From Halomonas sp. LBP4 (GTDB lineage Bacteria; Pseudomonadota; Gammaproteobacteria; Pseudomonadales; Halomonadaceae), in assembly GCF_003202205.1 (NCBI RefSeq), contig NZ_PDOG01000001.1, positions 1,169,117-1,233,116 of the forward strand: 64,000 bases of DNA, written 5' to 3'. The notes beneath the pieces are model-generated. The model did no database searches and was not told the origin of the DNA. It saw nothing but the letters and a program-made list of their open reading frames with translations. Below are positions 28,032 through 37,044 of this stretch, piece by piece. Position 1 is the first letter of the stretch; each line of letters starts with the position of its first letter. The translations under genes and the position numbers were made by a program.

Positions 28032-28182
28032 CGCTTGACCTCCCCGGTTCCGAGTCACCTCCATGGTGCGCGAAGCCCGGTCGTCATGCCATGATCCTCG
28101 GCTCAACGCACTCTCGGTCGCGCAGAGCTGCCGCACAGCGCGGGGCGCTAGTTCGCCACCCGGACATCACGAGCCGTCCGCG

Positions 28183-29442
28183 TCACAGCAGCGCCAGGGT
28201 CAGCCAGGGCTGCCAGGCCAGCAGCACCAGGGCCAGCAGGCTCATCAGCAGGAAGGGCAGCAGCGCCCGGAAGATGCGCATCGGCGGCACCCCGGTCATG
28301 GACGAGCTGATGAAAAGCCCCGCCCCCACCGGCGGCGTCAGCAGCCCCAGCACCAGGGTCAGGCAAACCACCACGCCGAACTGGAAGGCGGTGATATCGA
28401 ACTGGTTCTGGGCAATGGGCAGCAGGATCGGCACCACCAGGATCAGGGCGGCGATGCCGTCGACGATCATCCCCACCAGCAGCAGGATCCCCACCACCAG
28501 CATCAGGAAGGCGAAGGGGCTCTCGGTCACCTCGGCGATCCAGGCCGCGGCCATCTGTGGCAGCTGCTCGTAGACCACCACCCAGCCGAACACCCCGGCG
28601 GCACCGATCAGCATGATCACCAGGCCGGCATTGAAGGCGGTGCGCCTGAGGATCTCCGGCAGTCGGGCGAAGGTCAGGTCGCGGTAGACATAGCGGCCGA
28701 CCAGCAGCGCCGCCAGGGACGCCAGGGCCGCCGACTCGGTGGGCGTGGCCAGGCCGGCGAGGATGCCGCCGATGATGATCAGCGGGATGCTCATGGCCGG
28801 CAGCCCCATCAGCAGGAAGCGCTTGGCCTGCGCGCGGGTCGGCCACTGGCCCCGGGGATACTGCTGCACCAGGCCCACCGCGGCGATGGCCAGGAAGAAC
28901 AGTCCGCCCATCAGCAGCCCCGGGATGATGCCGGCGATAAACATGTCGGCGATGGGCACCTGGGCCATCACCCCGTAGAGCACGAAGAGCATCGACGGTG
29001 GGATGATCGGCGACAGCAGGCCGCCGGCGGCGGTGATGGCCGCGGCGAAGGACTTGTCGTAGCCGTCCTTCTCCATGGCCGGGACCATGGCCCGGGACAT
29101 GATGGCGATCTGCGAGGCCGCCGAGCCGACGATGGCCGCCATCATCATATTGGCCACCAGGTTGATATAGACCAGCCCGCCGCGGAAGCCGCCGACCAGG
29201 ATACGCGCCAGGTCGATCAGCCGCCGGGTCAGGCCGCCCTCGTTCATCAGCTCGCCGGCGAGCATGAACAGGGGGATGGCCAGCAGGCCGTAGTTCTCGA
29301 TGGCCCCATAAAGCTGCTGGGGATAGGAGGCAAACAGCAGGGTGTTGCCCGAATCGGCAATGTACCAGGCGGCGGTGAGCGCCAGCACCAGGGCGATGGG
29401 CACCGCGCCCAGCAGCAGCACGGCGAAGACGACGAGAGTCAT
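28183..29442 (-). CDS. dctM: TRAP transporter large permease (DctM)
   Basis: A 419-residue, about 12-segment inner-membrane carrier subunit that moves carboxylates with sodium. Typical DctM stretches are AIPLFMLAGELMNEGG, GGLLSPIIPPSMLFVLYG and LGLLTPPVGAGLF. GGAGG precedes the ATG, and the gene overlaps dctQ by four bases. It is last in the catA-dctPQM order. The substrate is unknown; its position after the anthranilate/catechol genes suggests an aromatic or related carboxylate. Confidence 0.92.
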   Translation of the reverse strand: MTLVVFAVLLLGAVPIALVLALTAAWYIADSGNTLLFASYPQQLYGAIENYGLLAIPLFMLAGELMNEGGLTRRLIDLARILVGGFRGGLVYINLVANMMMAAIVGSAASQIAIMSRAMVPAMEKDGYDKSFAAAITAAGGLLSPIIPPSMLFVLYGVMAQVPIADMFIAGIIPGLLMGGLFFLAIAAVGLVQQYPRGQWPTRAQAKRFLLMGLPAMSIPLIIIGGILAGLATPTESAALASLAALLVGRYVYRDLTFARLPEILRRTAFNAGLVIMLIGAAGVFGWVVVYEQLPQMAAAWIAEVTESPFAFLMLVVGILLLVGMIVDGIAALILVVPILLPIAQNQFDITAFQFGVVVCLTLVLGLLTPPVGAGLFISSSMTGVPPMRIFRALLPFLLMSLLALVLLAWQPWLTLALL

Positions 29443-29987
29443 GCGAGCCTCCTTTCCGCACCCGCCAGGCCCTTCAGGCCGTCGATCAGGTTGACGACGG
29501 CATGCAGGCTCAGCGAGACGGCGAAGATCGGCAGGCACAGCCAGGCCCAGAACTTGGGAATGCCCAGCGTGCGCGAGGTTTCGGAATACATGAAATTGAA
29601 GGTCTCCCCCTGGAAGGCCTGGATATCGAAACCGGTAGCCCACAGGGTCGCCGGGTCGTACCAGCGCCAGCACAGCACGGCCAGGAAGAGCGCGAAGAAC
29701 AGCACCATGGCGTCGACGAACAGATGCAGCCCTTGCCGCATGCCGTTCGGCAGGGCATCGACCAGCAGGGTCACGGCGACGCCCTCGCGACGCTTGAGCA
29801 CCACCGAGGTGGTGAAGAAGGTCATCCAGATCATGGCATGGATGGCCAGTTCGTCGGTCCAGTAGAGGGCATGGCCCAGGGCGCGGGTGGCGATATTGAG
29901 CAGGATCAGCAGGCTGATCATCGCCGCCAGCCCTGCGGCGATTACCCCCTCACACCGGGCGATGCCGGACGAGAGTCGTTTGAGCAT
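29439..29987 (-). CDS. dctQ: TRAP transporter small permease (DctQ)
   Basis: A 182-residue four-helix membrane subunit that pairs with DctM. It has hydrophobic segments near residues 15-35, 45-65, 85-105 and 140-165, with the DctQ-like YWTDELAIHAMIWMTFF. The start at 29987 has GGAGG upstream; the open frame extends further but without a ribosome site. A 143-bp gap separates it from dctP. Confidence 0.88.
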   Translation of the reverse strand: MLKRLSSGIARCEGVIAAGLAAMISLLILLNIATRALGHALYWTDELAIHAMIWMTFFTTSVVLKRREGVAVTLLVDALPNGMRQGLHLFVDAMVLFFALFLAVLCWRWYDPATLWATGFDIQAFQGETFNFMYSETSRTLGIPKFWAWLCLPIFAVSLSLHAVVNLIDGLKGLAGAERRLA

Positions 29988-30130
29988 GACATCCTCCGGG
30001 GACCCGGCCACAGGCCGGGATGATGAGCAGTGACGAGGAGCCGTGGCGCCTTGGAGCTCCTTTACCAGGCACCAAGCGGTGAAGGGCGCCGGGAAAGCCC
30101 ATCCCATCTGCAAGGTCGTGAAAGAAGCTC

Positions 30131-31114
30131 TTAGTCGGCCAGCTCGGCGGCCGTCTCGCGCAGGCGCGTCAGCGACGGCGCCTTGGGGGCCCAGATCGCC
30201 TCCCAGTCCGCGATGGCATCGGCGAAGAAGTCGGGCCCGACCTCGGTGACGGTAATGTCCTGCTGGCGCAGCTCCTCGCCCCAGGCCTCATGGTGCTCCT
30301 GGAAGTGGGTCATGACGTTGTCGGCATGCTCGGCCATGGCGCTGCGGATCAGTTCGCGATCCTCGCCATCGAGCTGCGCCCAGACGCGCCCGGACACCAC
30401 CGCCACCATCGGGAACATCATGTGATTGGCGATCACCAGGTTGTCGGCCTGCTCGTAGAATTTGAGCAGTCGGATGGAGTCGTAATCCATGTCGATGGCG
30501 TCCACCTGACCATTGGCCAGGGCGTCATAGACCGCGGGCAGCGGCAGCGGCGTGGGAGCGGCGCCGGTGGCCACATAGAAGTCGCGGATCGGATCGAAAG
30601 GGGTGATACGCACCTTGAGGCCGCTCAGGTCATCGGCGCTGTCGATGGGCGCGCGGCTGAGGATCTGGCGCATGCCGGCCATGCCGTAGCCCACACCCAC
30701 CAGGCCAGCCTGGGCCGGCATCGCCTCCAGCAGGTCGGTGGCCGCCTCGGAGCGCAGCAGGGCGGCGGCTTGATCGATATCTTCCACCAGGAAGGGCGCA
30801 TAGAGGGCGCCGAAGTCGGGAATACGGTTGGAGATCTCGGCGAGGGTCAGGAAGGCCATGTCCAGGGAACCGGCCTGGAGCTGCTGGACCATCTGCGCCT
30901 CGTTGCCCAGCTGCTGGGCGGGGAAGATGCTGACGCTATGCTCGCCGCCGGAGCGCTCGGCCAGGGTCTCGGCGAAACCCTCGGCCTCCTGGGTCCAGAT
31001 ATGCGGCTGGGGGGTGATCAGGCCGAGCCGGAAGTCCCGGGCCTGGGCGGTGAAGGCGGTGACGGTGAGCGACGCCGCCACGGTGGCGGTGATCAGGGTC
31101 TTGATGGGAGTCAT
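30131..31114 (-). CDS. dctP: TRAP transporter substrate-binding protein (DctP)
   Basis: A 327-residue periplasmic binding protein with a signal peptide ending near TAQA before RDFRLGL. Family marks are GGEHSVSIFPAQQLGNEAQM, the carboxylate-binding region LKVRITPFDP, and ALANGQVDAID. It follows catA by 65 bp in the same direction, so co-transcription with the ant/cat genes is possible. Confidence 0.9.
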   Translation of the reverse strand: MTPIKTLITATVAASLTVTAFTAQARDFRLGLITPQPHIWTQEAEGFAETLAERSGGEHSVSIFPAQQLGNEAQMVQQLQAGSLDMAFLTLAEISNRIPDFGALYAPFLVEDIDQAAALLRSEAATDLLEAMPAQAGLVGVGYGMAGMRQILSRAPIDSADDLSGLKVRITPFDPIRDFYVATGAAPTPLPLPAVYDALANGQVDAIDMDYDSIRLLKFYEQADNLVIANHMMFPMVAVVSGRVWAQLDGEDRELIRSAMAEHADNVMTHFQEHHEAWGEELRQQDITVTEVGPDFFADAIADWEAIWAPKAPSLTRLRETAAELAD

Positions 31115-31179
31115 GGGGAGGTCTCTCTTGTTATGTCATCGAGAACGAATGCCCCGGCCACGGGGGGCCGGGCCACCCA

Positions 31180-32115
31180 TCAGGCGTCTTCCAGGGCCCG
31201 CGGGCGCTTGTGACGGCTCTGCAGCTCGGCGGCGTCGGTCCTGGCCAGCTCGACGTCGAACACCACCTCGGTGAAGGGCCCTTCCAGGCCACGCTTCTCG
31301 GCCTCGGCGGCGTCCTCGAGGCGGTTGGCGTCGATCACCAGTTCCTCGCGGGTGGCGAAGGCGAAGTCGTCGTAGGTGTAGGGGTCGCCGGCCAGGTTGA
31401 TCTGGGTGGTCAGGTGCTTGTGACCCGGCGCCGAGATGAAGAAGTGGATGTGCGCCGGACGCTGGCCATGGCGGCCGAGCAGGTCGAGCACCTGCTGGGT
31501 CGGGCTGTCCGGCGGACAGCCGTAGCCGGACGGGATGATGCTGCGGGCGCTGTAGCGGCCCTCGGCGTCGGCATGGATAGTGCGGCGCAGGTGATACTCG
31601 CTCTGGGTCGGATCGAAGAAGGAGTAGTTGCCCTTGGTGTCGGCGTGCCAGATCTCGACCTTGGCGCCGGGGACGGGGTCGCCGTTCACGTCACGGACCT
31701 GGCCGGTCAGCCACATCACCTCGGCCTCGGTGTCGCTGCCATCGTCCATCCGCGCGAAGCCCTCGGCCTCGGGGGCGCCGGCCACGTAGAGCGGGCCCTC
31801 GATGGTGCGCGGGGTACCGCCGGTCAGGCCGGCCTGCTCATCGGCGGCGTCCATGCGCATGTCCAGGTAGTGGTCGAAGCCGAGCCCCGGGGCCAGCAGG
31901 CCGAACTGGGTGTCCTTGCCCAGGGCATTGAGCTGGCTGACGGCGCCCCAGAACTCCTCGAGGCTGACGTCGAAATCGTCGATCAGGCGGTAGAGATCGG
32001 ACAGCAGGCGATGCAGGATCCGCTTGGCGCGCTCGCTGCCGCCGTCCTGGTCGAAGCCACTGACGGTCTTCAGGAAGTCCAGCACCTCGGGAGTATCGAA
32101 GATCTTCACGGTCAT
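31180..32115 (-). CDS. catA: Catechol 1,2-dioxygenase
   Basis: A 311-residue non-haem Fe(III) intradiol dioxygenase that opens catechol to cis,cis-muconate. The helical N-terminal dimer domain (to about residue 105) is followed by the beta-core with ligands in GPLYVAGAP, SGYGCPPDSPTQQ and RPAHIHFFISAPGH. The start at 32115 has GAGGAAA upstream. Order here is catB-catC-catA on the minus strand behind antABC. Confidence 0.95.
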   Translation of the reverse strand: MTVKIFDTPEVLDFLKTVSGFDQDGGSERAKRILHRLLSDLYRLIDDFDVSLEEFWGAVSQLNALGKDTQFGLLAPGLGFDHYLDMRMDAADEQAGLTGGTPRTIEGPLYVAGAPEAEGFARMDDGSDTEAEVMWLTGQVRDVNGDPVPGAKVEIWHADTKGNYSFFDPTQSEYHLRRTIHADAEGRYSARSIIPSGYGCPPDSPTQQVLDLLGRHGQRPAHIHFFISAPGHKHLTTQINLAGDPYTYDDFAFATREELVIDANRLEDAAEAEKRGLEGPFTEVVFDVELARTDAAELQSRHKRPRALEDA

Positions 32116-32180
32116 GGTCGTTTCCTCGGTTGTTGTCGTCTGTTCGACGGCCGGCGACGATGGCCGGCGTCCTCCGTGAT

Positions 32181-32471
32181 TCAGGAATCGTCCTCGCGGA
32201 TCGAGGACGGGTGACGGCACAGCGGCGTGACGCGGATCTCCATGTAGGGGAACAGCGGCAGGTTGCCGATCAGCTCCTGCAGTTCGGCGTTGTCCTCGAC
32301 GTCGAAGATGCTGACGTTGGCGTAGCTGCCGGCGACCCGCCACAGGTGCCGCCACTTGCCGGTGCGCTGCAGGTCCTGGGCGTAGGCCTTCTCGGTCGCC
32401 TTGATCTCGGCGGCCTGCTCGGCCGGCATGTCCGGCGGCAGCTTCACGGTCATTTCCACCTGGAAGAGCAT
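32181..32471 (-). CDS. catC: Muconolactone delta-isomerase
   Basis: A 96-residue ferredoxin-like decamer-forming enzyme that turns muconolactone into 3-oxoadipate enol-lactone. It starts MLFQVEMTVKLPPDM and contains the family stretch GKWRHLWRVAGSYANVSIFD and PLFPYMEIRVTPL. It sits 29 bp after catB and 65 bp before catA. Confidence 0.95.
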   Translation of the reverse strand: MLFQVEMTVKLPPDMPAEQAAEIKATEKAYAQDLQRTGKWRHLWRVAGSYANVSIFDVEDNAELQELIGNLPLFPYMEIRVTPLCRHPSSIREDDS

Positions 32472-32500
32472 GGGCGTCTCCTTGGGATGCAGGGCGCGGC

Positions 32501-33625
32501 TCAGTCGCGGCGCCGATAGTGGTTGAGCTTGTCCTCGTCGAGGGTGATGCCGAGCCCGGGACCGGCCGGCAGGTCGACCCCGAACTCGTGGTAGTGCAGC
32601 GGCTCGGCGACGATGTCGTCCTTGAGCAGCAGGGGACCGAACATCTCGGTGCCCCAGGTCAGCTCGCCGAGGGTCGCCCAGGCATGCAGGGAGGCGGCGG
32701 TGCCGATGGTGCCCTCGAGCATGGTGCCGCCATAGAGGCTGACGCCGGCGGCCCGGGCCACGTGGGCCAGCTCCAGTACGCTGCGCGGCCCGCCGGCCTT
32801 GGCGATCTTCAGGGCGAAGGCATCGCCGAAGCCGCAGGCGGCGAGGGTGAAGCCGTCGCGGGCGTCGTGGACCGCCTCGTCGGCCAGCATCGGCACCACG
32901 AAGCGGCTTGCCAGCCGCGCCAGGCCGGCGAACTCCCGGGCCGGGATCGGCTGCTCGATGAGGTCGATGCCGGCGGCCTCCAGGGCGTCGATGCCGCGGG
33001 CCGCGGTGGCCTCGTCCCAGGCCTGGTTGACGTCGACCCGCACGCTCGCCCGGTCCCCCAGTGCCGCCTTGATGGCGCCGACGTGACGCACGTCCTGGTC
33101 CACCGGGTTGGCGCCGATCTTCAGCTTGAAGTCGCAGTGACGGCGCTCCTCGAGGCGCTGGAAGGCCTCGTCGATGTCCTTCCGGGTGTCGCCGCTGGCG
33201 AGCGTCCAGAGCACCGGCAGGTGATCGCACTGGGCCCCGCCCAGCAGTTCCGCCACCGACAGGCCGCGGCGCTTGCCCTCGGCGTCGAGCAGCGCGGTCT
33301 CGAGCCCCGACTTGGCGAAGCTGTTGCCGCGTGCATGGCGGTTCAGGCGCGCCCGCAGGGCGTTGAGGTTGTGGGCCGGCTGGCCGACCAGCAGCGGCGC
33401 CAGGTAGGTGTCGATGGTCTGCTTGATGCCCTCGGGGCTCTCCGGGCCGTAGCTCAGGCCACCGATGGTGGTGGCCTCGCCCAGGCCCTCGGTGCCGTCG
33501 GACAAGCGCAGGCGGATGATGACCAGCGTCTGGCAGGCCATGGTGGTCATCGACAGCTTGTGCGGCCGGATGGTCGGCAGGTCGACCAGCAGGGTCTCGA
33601 CCTCGTGAATCAGGATGTCGGACAT
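32501..33625 (-). CDS. catB: Muconate cycloisomerase
   Basis: A 374-residue enolase-superfamily enzyme that closes cis,cis-muconate to muconolactone. The catalytic Lys is in FKLKIG. Metal ligands appear in VDVNQAWD, LIEQPI and LADEAV, and the second Lys in LKIAKAGG. The start at 33625 has GGAG upstream; an ATG eight codons earlier is weaker. The 95-bp gap to antC holds no gene, and specifically no dihydrodiol dehydrogenase. Confidence 0.94.
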   Translation of the reverse strand: MSDILIHEVETLLVDLPTIRPHKLSMTTMACQTLVIIRLRLSDGTEGLGEATTIGGLSYGPESPEGIKQTIDTYLAPLLVGQPAHNLNALRARLNRHARGNSFAKSGLETALLDAEGKRRGLSVAELLGGAQCDHLPVLWTLASGDTRKDIDEAFQRLEERRHCDFKLKIGANPVDQDVRHVGAIKAALGDRASVRVDVNQAWDEATAARGIDALEAAGIDLIEQPIPAREFAGLARLASRFVVPMLADEAVHDARDGFTLAACGFGDAFALKIAKAGGPRSVLELAHVARAAGVSLYGGTMLEGTIGTAASLHAWATLGELTWGTEMFGPLLLKDDIVAEPLHYHEFGVDLPAGPGLGITLDEDKLNHYRRRD

Positions 33626-33720
33626 GGGAGTCTCCAGGCGGCTCGCCAAGGGCCACCGCTAACGGGGTGATGGTCGGGTGGGCTCCGGCCGGCGGCGTGT
33701 CGCCACCGGCCGGGGATCGA

Positions 33721-34737
33721 TCAGCTCGAGACGAATTTCTCGAAGAACAGCCGGTGCTCGCCGACGTCGCGCGCCTCGAGCCAGTTCTTCGAGGCCTCGA
33801 TCATCGGCGGCGGCCCGCACAGGTAGGCGTCGAAGGGCCGGGCCAGGAAGTCGAGATCGAAGAGGTCGCAGACCACGCCCTTCTTGCCCTGCCAGGCCGC
33901 CGTGGGGTTCATCACGACGGTCTCGTAGGCGAAGTCCGGCAGCGTGTCGGTGAAGCGATCCAGACGGTCGAGCTCGCTGAGGTCGGTCTCCTGGGTCACG
34001 CCGTAACACAGGCGGATCGGCTGGGCGCAGTCGCCCGCCTCCTCGAGTTGCTCGAGCATGCCGAGGAAGGCCGAGAGCCCGGTGCCGCCCGCCACCATCA
34101 GCAGGGGGTTCTGCACCCCGCGCAGGTAGAAGGCGCCCAGCGGGGCCTCCAGGGAGATCGCATCGCCGACGACGGCACGCTCGCGCAGGTAGTCGCTCAT
34201 CACCCCGCTGGGCAGCAGGCGGATCAGGAAGCGCAGCTTGCCCTCCTTCACCGCGGAGGTGGCGAAGGAGTAGGCCCGCCATTCGTCGGTGCCCGGCACC
34301 TCGAGGCGCGCGTACTGCCCGGGCAGGTACTGCAGCGCCTGGGCGGGGTCGTCGAGGGTGATCTCGAGGATGGCGGCGGCGTCTGAGACCTGCTTCACGT
34401 CGCTCACGGTGGCGTCGTGCACCTCGGTGGCCACGCTGCACACGCTGGAGTCCACGTCGAAGTAGAAGGAGCCGTGGTTGGAGAGCAGGCGAGTCTGGCA
34501 GGCCAGCACGTGGCCCTCGGCGATCTCCTCCTCGGTCAGCGCTTCCTCGTCGATGTATTCGACGTCGACCTCGCCGGCCTCGCGCAGGCAGCGGCAGGTC
34601 CCGCAGACCCCCTCCCGGCAGTCCACCGGCAGGTTGACCCCGTGGCGCTGGGCGGCGTCCATCAACAGCTCGTCCTTGTCGACCTTGACGAAGCGCGTGA
34701 TGCCGTCCCGAAAGACGATGGCGGCTGTGTTATGCAT
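33721..34737 (-). CDS. antC: Anthranilate 1,2-dioxygenase reductase component
   Basis: A 338-residue electron-transfer protein. The N-terminal plant-type [2Fe-2S] domain has CREGVCGTCRC and a further Cys in LACQT. The FAD site is RAYSFAT, and the NAD site has GGTGLSAFLGML. It passes electrons from NADH to the AntAB oxygenase. BenC is its close relative. AntC is chosen because AntA is AntA-like, no benD is present, and anthranilate is the product of the neighbouring kyn genes. Confidence 0.85.
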   Translation of the reverse strand: MHNTAAIVFRDGITRFVKVDKDELLMDAAQRHGVNLPVDCREGVCGTCRCLREAGEVDVEYIDEEALTEEEIAEGHVLACQTRLLSNHGSFYFDVDSSVCSVATEVHDATVSDVKQVSDAAAILEITLDDPAQALQYLPGQYARLEVPGTDEWRAYSFATSAVKEGKLRFLIRLLPSGVMSDYLRERAVVGDAISLEAPLGAFYLRGVQNPLLMVAGGTGLSAFLGMLEQLEEAGDCAQPIRLCYGVTQETDLSELDRLDRFTDTLPDFAYETVVMNPTAAWQGKKGVVCDLFDLDFLARPFDAYLCGPPPMIEASKNWLEARDVGEHRLFFEKFVSS

Positions 34738-34757
34738 GACTCGCCCTCCAGCGAAAC

Positions 34758-35243
34758 TCAGACGTGGTAGAAATCCAGCACGGAATCGATCTTGTCGTTG
34801 AGCAGCACGGTGTGCTTGCGCAGGACCTTCCAGCCGTCGCCCTCGCCACGCAGGGTGTAGTCGGCGGTGCCGAAGAAGTGGCTGCTCTCGCCGAAGCGAT
34901 GGAAGTGGGTCACCCAGTTGACCCTGACCTGGACGATGCCGTCGCCCTGTTCCTCGCAGCGCACGTTGTCAATCAGGTGCAGGGTCCGCGGCAGCGGGGT
35001 CGAGGCCGCGGACTTGCCGGTGCGCAGGCGGAAGACGCGGTCCTCGAGGCCGGTGCGGTCGGCGTAGTACATCAGCGACATCTCGCGCTTGGGATCCGAG
35101 GTCACCTCGTCCTCGTTCTTCCACTGCGGGATGTGGAACTCACACTCCGGGGCGAACTGGTCCAGGTAGCCGTCCCAGTCACGGTCATCGCAGAGCTCGG
35201 CCAGGCGGTACATGAACTGCTCGATGGATTGCTGAAGATTCAT
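34758..35243 (-). CDS. antB: Anthranilate 1,2-dioxygenase small subunit
   Basis: A 161-residue beta subunit of a ring-hydroxylating dioxygenase (NTF2-like fold) with YLDQFAPECEFHIPQW and the closing ...VLLNDKIDSVLDFYHV. It starts 3 bp after the antA stop, so the two subunits are coupled. The subunit has structural rather than catalytic residues. Confidence 0.87.
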   Translation of the reverse strand: MNLQQSIEQFMYRLAELCDDRDWDGYLDQFAPECEFHIPQWKNEDEVTSDPKREMSLMYYADRTGLEDRVFRLRTGKSAASTPLPRTLHLIDNVRCEEQGDGIVQVRVNWVTHFHRFGESSHFFGTADYTLRGEGDGWKVLRKHTVLLNDKIDSVLDFYHV

Positions 35244-35246
35244 GGC

Positions 35247-36632
35247 TCAAACCTCCTGGAGCTTGAGTGCTTTCTTTTCGAGGCCCTCGAGCAGCAGCCG
35301 CTGCCAGGTCCCGTGCTGGTTGACGTAGAGGCCTTCGTGGGTGAACTCGGTGCCGGTGATCACTGGCTGGATGCCGAGCACCTGGCTGTTGTGGGTCTCG
35401 CCGTACTGCCAGTCCTGGTGACCCCGGGAGATGTCGCTCCAGCGGGAGGCGCGCGCCTGGAAGCCGCGCTGCTGCTCGCGGAACTCCACCAGGTCGTCGG
35501 GGGTGCCCATGCCGGAGACGTTGAAGAAGTCCTCGAACTGGCGGATGCGGTTCTCGCGGTCGGCGTCGGACTCGCCCTTCACGCCCAGGCAGAGGCTGAT
35601 GACCTCCGTCTTGTTCCAGGCCACCGGACGCACGATGCGCAGCTGGGAGCTGATCTGGTCCATGAAGAACAGGCTCGGGTAGATGTTCAGGTTGCGCAGG
35701 CGGTGCATGGTCCACTCGGCGCGCTCCTGGGGATGCTTCTCGAGGATGCGCGGCATCACGGTGGCGTAGCCGGGACGCACCTGGGGGTTGGGCATGTCGC
35801 TGAACAACAGGCTGTGGCCGTTGGCGAAGGAGAACCAGCCGTCGTCGGTATCCTTGTCGCCGGCGCCCAGCTTGCTGTAGTCGAGGGTGTCCCCGCCGCC
35901 GCTCTTCTGCGCCTCGAGCTCGCGGCGGTGCTGCACGGTGGAGACGTAGTTGTAGTGCACGGTGCTGACGTGATAGCCGTCCAGGCCGTTCTCGTTCTGC
36001 AGCTTCCAGTTGCCGTTGAAGGTGTAGGTGGACTTGCCCGGTAGCACCTCCAGCTCACCGTCCTCGGCCTGCTCGACCATCATGTCGAAGAACAGCCGGG
36101 TATCACCGAGGAAGTCCTCGAGGCTCTCGGTGCCCTCGGCGTCGAGGCTGATGAAGACGAAGCCCCGATAGCTCTCGATGCGTGCCTGCTTGAGGCCGCG
36201 GCTCGACTTGTCGAAGTCCGCCGGGTACTCGCCGGGCGCCTTGACCTTGACCAGGCGGCCGTCGGACTTGTAGCACCAGGCGTGGAAGGGGCAGGTGTAG
36301 GTGGACTGGTTGCCGCACTCGGTGCGCACCAGGGTCGCGCCACGATGCTGACAGGTGTTGGCCAGGGCCCGCAGCTGGCCCTTGGCGTCGCGGGCGATGA
36401 TCATCGGCTGGCGACCGGCCTGCATGGTGATGAAGTCGTTGGGGGCGGGAATCTGGCTCTCGTGGCAAGCGAAGATCCACTGCTTCTCGAAGATCAGTTC
36501 CATCTCCAGATCGAACAGTGCCTCGTCGGTGAACATCTCCCGGGCCATCTGGTAGACGCCTTCATCGGGACGGAAATCGAGACAGTTCTCGACGAATTGC
36601 TGCCACTCGGGGATAGAGCGTTGTGCTGTCAT
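35247..36632 (-). CDS. antA: Anthranilate 1,2-dioxygenase large subunit
   Basis: A 461-residue oxygenase that turns anthranilate into catechol, CO2 and ammonia. The Rieske [2Fe-2S] ligands are CQHRGATL and CPFHAWCYKSDG. The mononuclear iron ligands are in LDGYHVSTVHYNYVS. The N-terminus (CLDFRPDEGVYQMAREMF) and the second half (WTMHRLRNLNIYPSLFFMDQ) look like AntA rather than BenA. AntA needs no diol dehydrogenase, which fits the absence of benD. Benzoate as a side or true substrate cannot be excluded. Confidence 0.86.
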   Translation of the reverse strand: MTAQRSIPEWQQFVENCLDFRPDEGVYQMAREMFTDEALFDLEMELIFEKQWIFACHESQIPAPNDFITMQAGRQPMIIARDAKGQLRALANTCQHRGATLVRTECGNQSTYTCPFHAWCYKSDGRLVKVKAPGEYPADFDKSSRGLKQARIESYRGFVFISLDAEGTESLEDFLGDTRLFFDMMVEQAEDGELEVLPGKSTYTFNGNWKLQNENGLDGYHVSTVHYNYVSTVQHRRELEAQKSGGGDTLDYSKLGAGDKDTDDGWFSFANGHSLLFSDMPNPQVRPGYATVMPRILEKHPQERAEWTMHRLRNLNIYPSLFFMDQISSQLRIVRPVAWNKTEVISLCLGVKGESDADRENRIRQFEDFFNVSGMGTPDDLVEFREQQRGFQARASRWSDISRGHQDWQYGETHNSQVLGIQPVITGTEFTHEGLYVNQHGTWQRLLLEGLEKKALKLQEV

Positions 36633-37044
36633 CGGTCGTTACCGTCTTGTTGCTTGTCGTGGTACGACCTACCTTAGGCATCCCCCCCTGGGGCCACTAT
36701 GCGGTTATTGGAGGAAGGCTATTCACTTTTTCCGCCAGGCAGGATGCCCATGCCGGCGGCCTCACGCCTCCCGGACCCTGGTCTTTGCCCAGATGATTCA
36801 CGGTGAATCGCCGCCCGCCCCGAGGAGCTGACAAGGGCGGCGACAGGAAGCGGCTTTGTCTCAACGCCGATTGGCGGTATCTTCCATGGAACTGGTCATT
36901 GCTTGATCAGGGTGGCAGAATGAGCCCACCAGTTCGCAGTGCGTACCCAAGAACGATATGCGAACGCAGGCCTCGACCGTCTCTCCACGGCCATCGCCGA
37001 TGGCCCGATGACAACCACACCCGACGGCGAGGCAAGGAGGAACC
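36633..37044. promoter_or_regulatory. Divergent control region between antA and antR
   Basis: A 412-bp gap between divergent genes, so it must hold the antA promoter and the AntR binding site. I found no clear XylS/AntR-type direct repeat or strong sigma-70 hexamers by eye. The only plain signal is AGGAGG just before antR. No gene is seen. Confidence 0.5.

Larger units (their letters stand above)
27568..28182. other. Region without an intact gene, made of gene scraps and a tandem repeat
   Basis: These 615 bases hold the vapBC upstream region, the selO, kynU and kynA fragments and a two-copy 61-bp repeat, listed separately. The remaining 150 bases up to dctM (28032-28182) show nothing recognisable. 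Confidence 0.7.

Noticed and set aside
31153..31172. Terminator between catA and dctP
   Set aside because: A 7-bp GC hairpin without a T run; not enough to separate the genes.
33721..36632. benABC (benzoate 1,2-dioxygenase)
   Set aside because: The large subunit reads like AntA, benD is missing, and the kyn genes supply anthranilate.
36633..37044. XylS-type direct repeat before antA
   Set aside because: Only loose half-matches were found; none convincing enough to list as a site.
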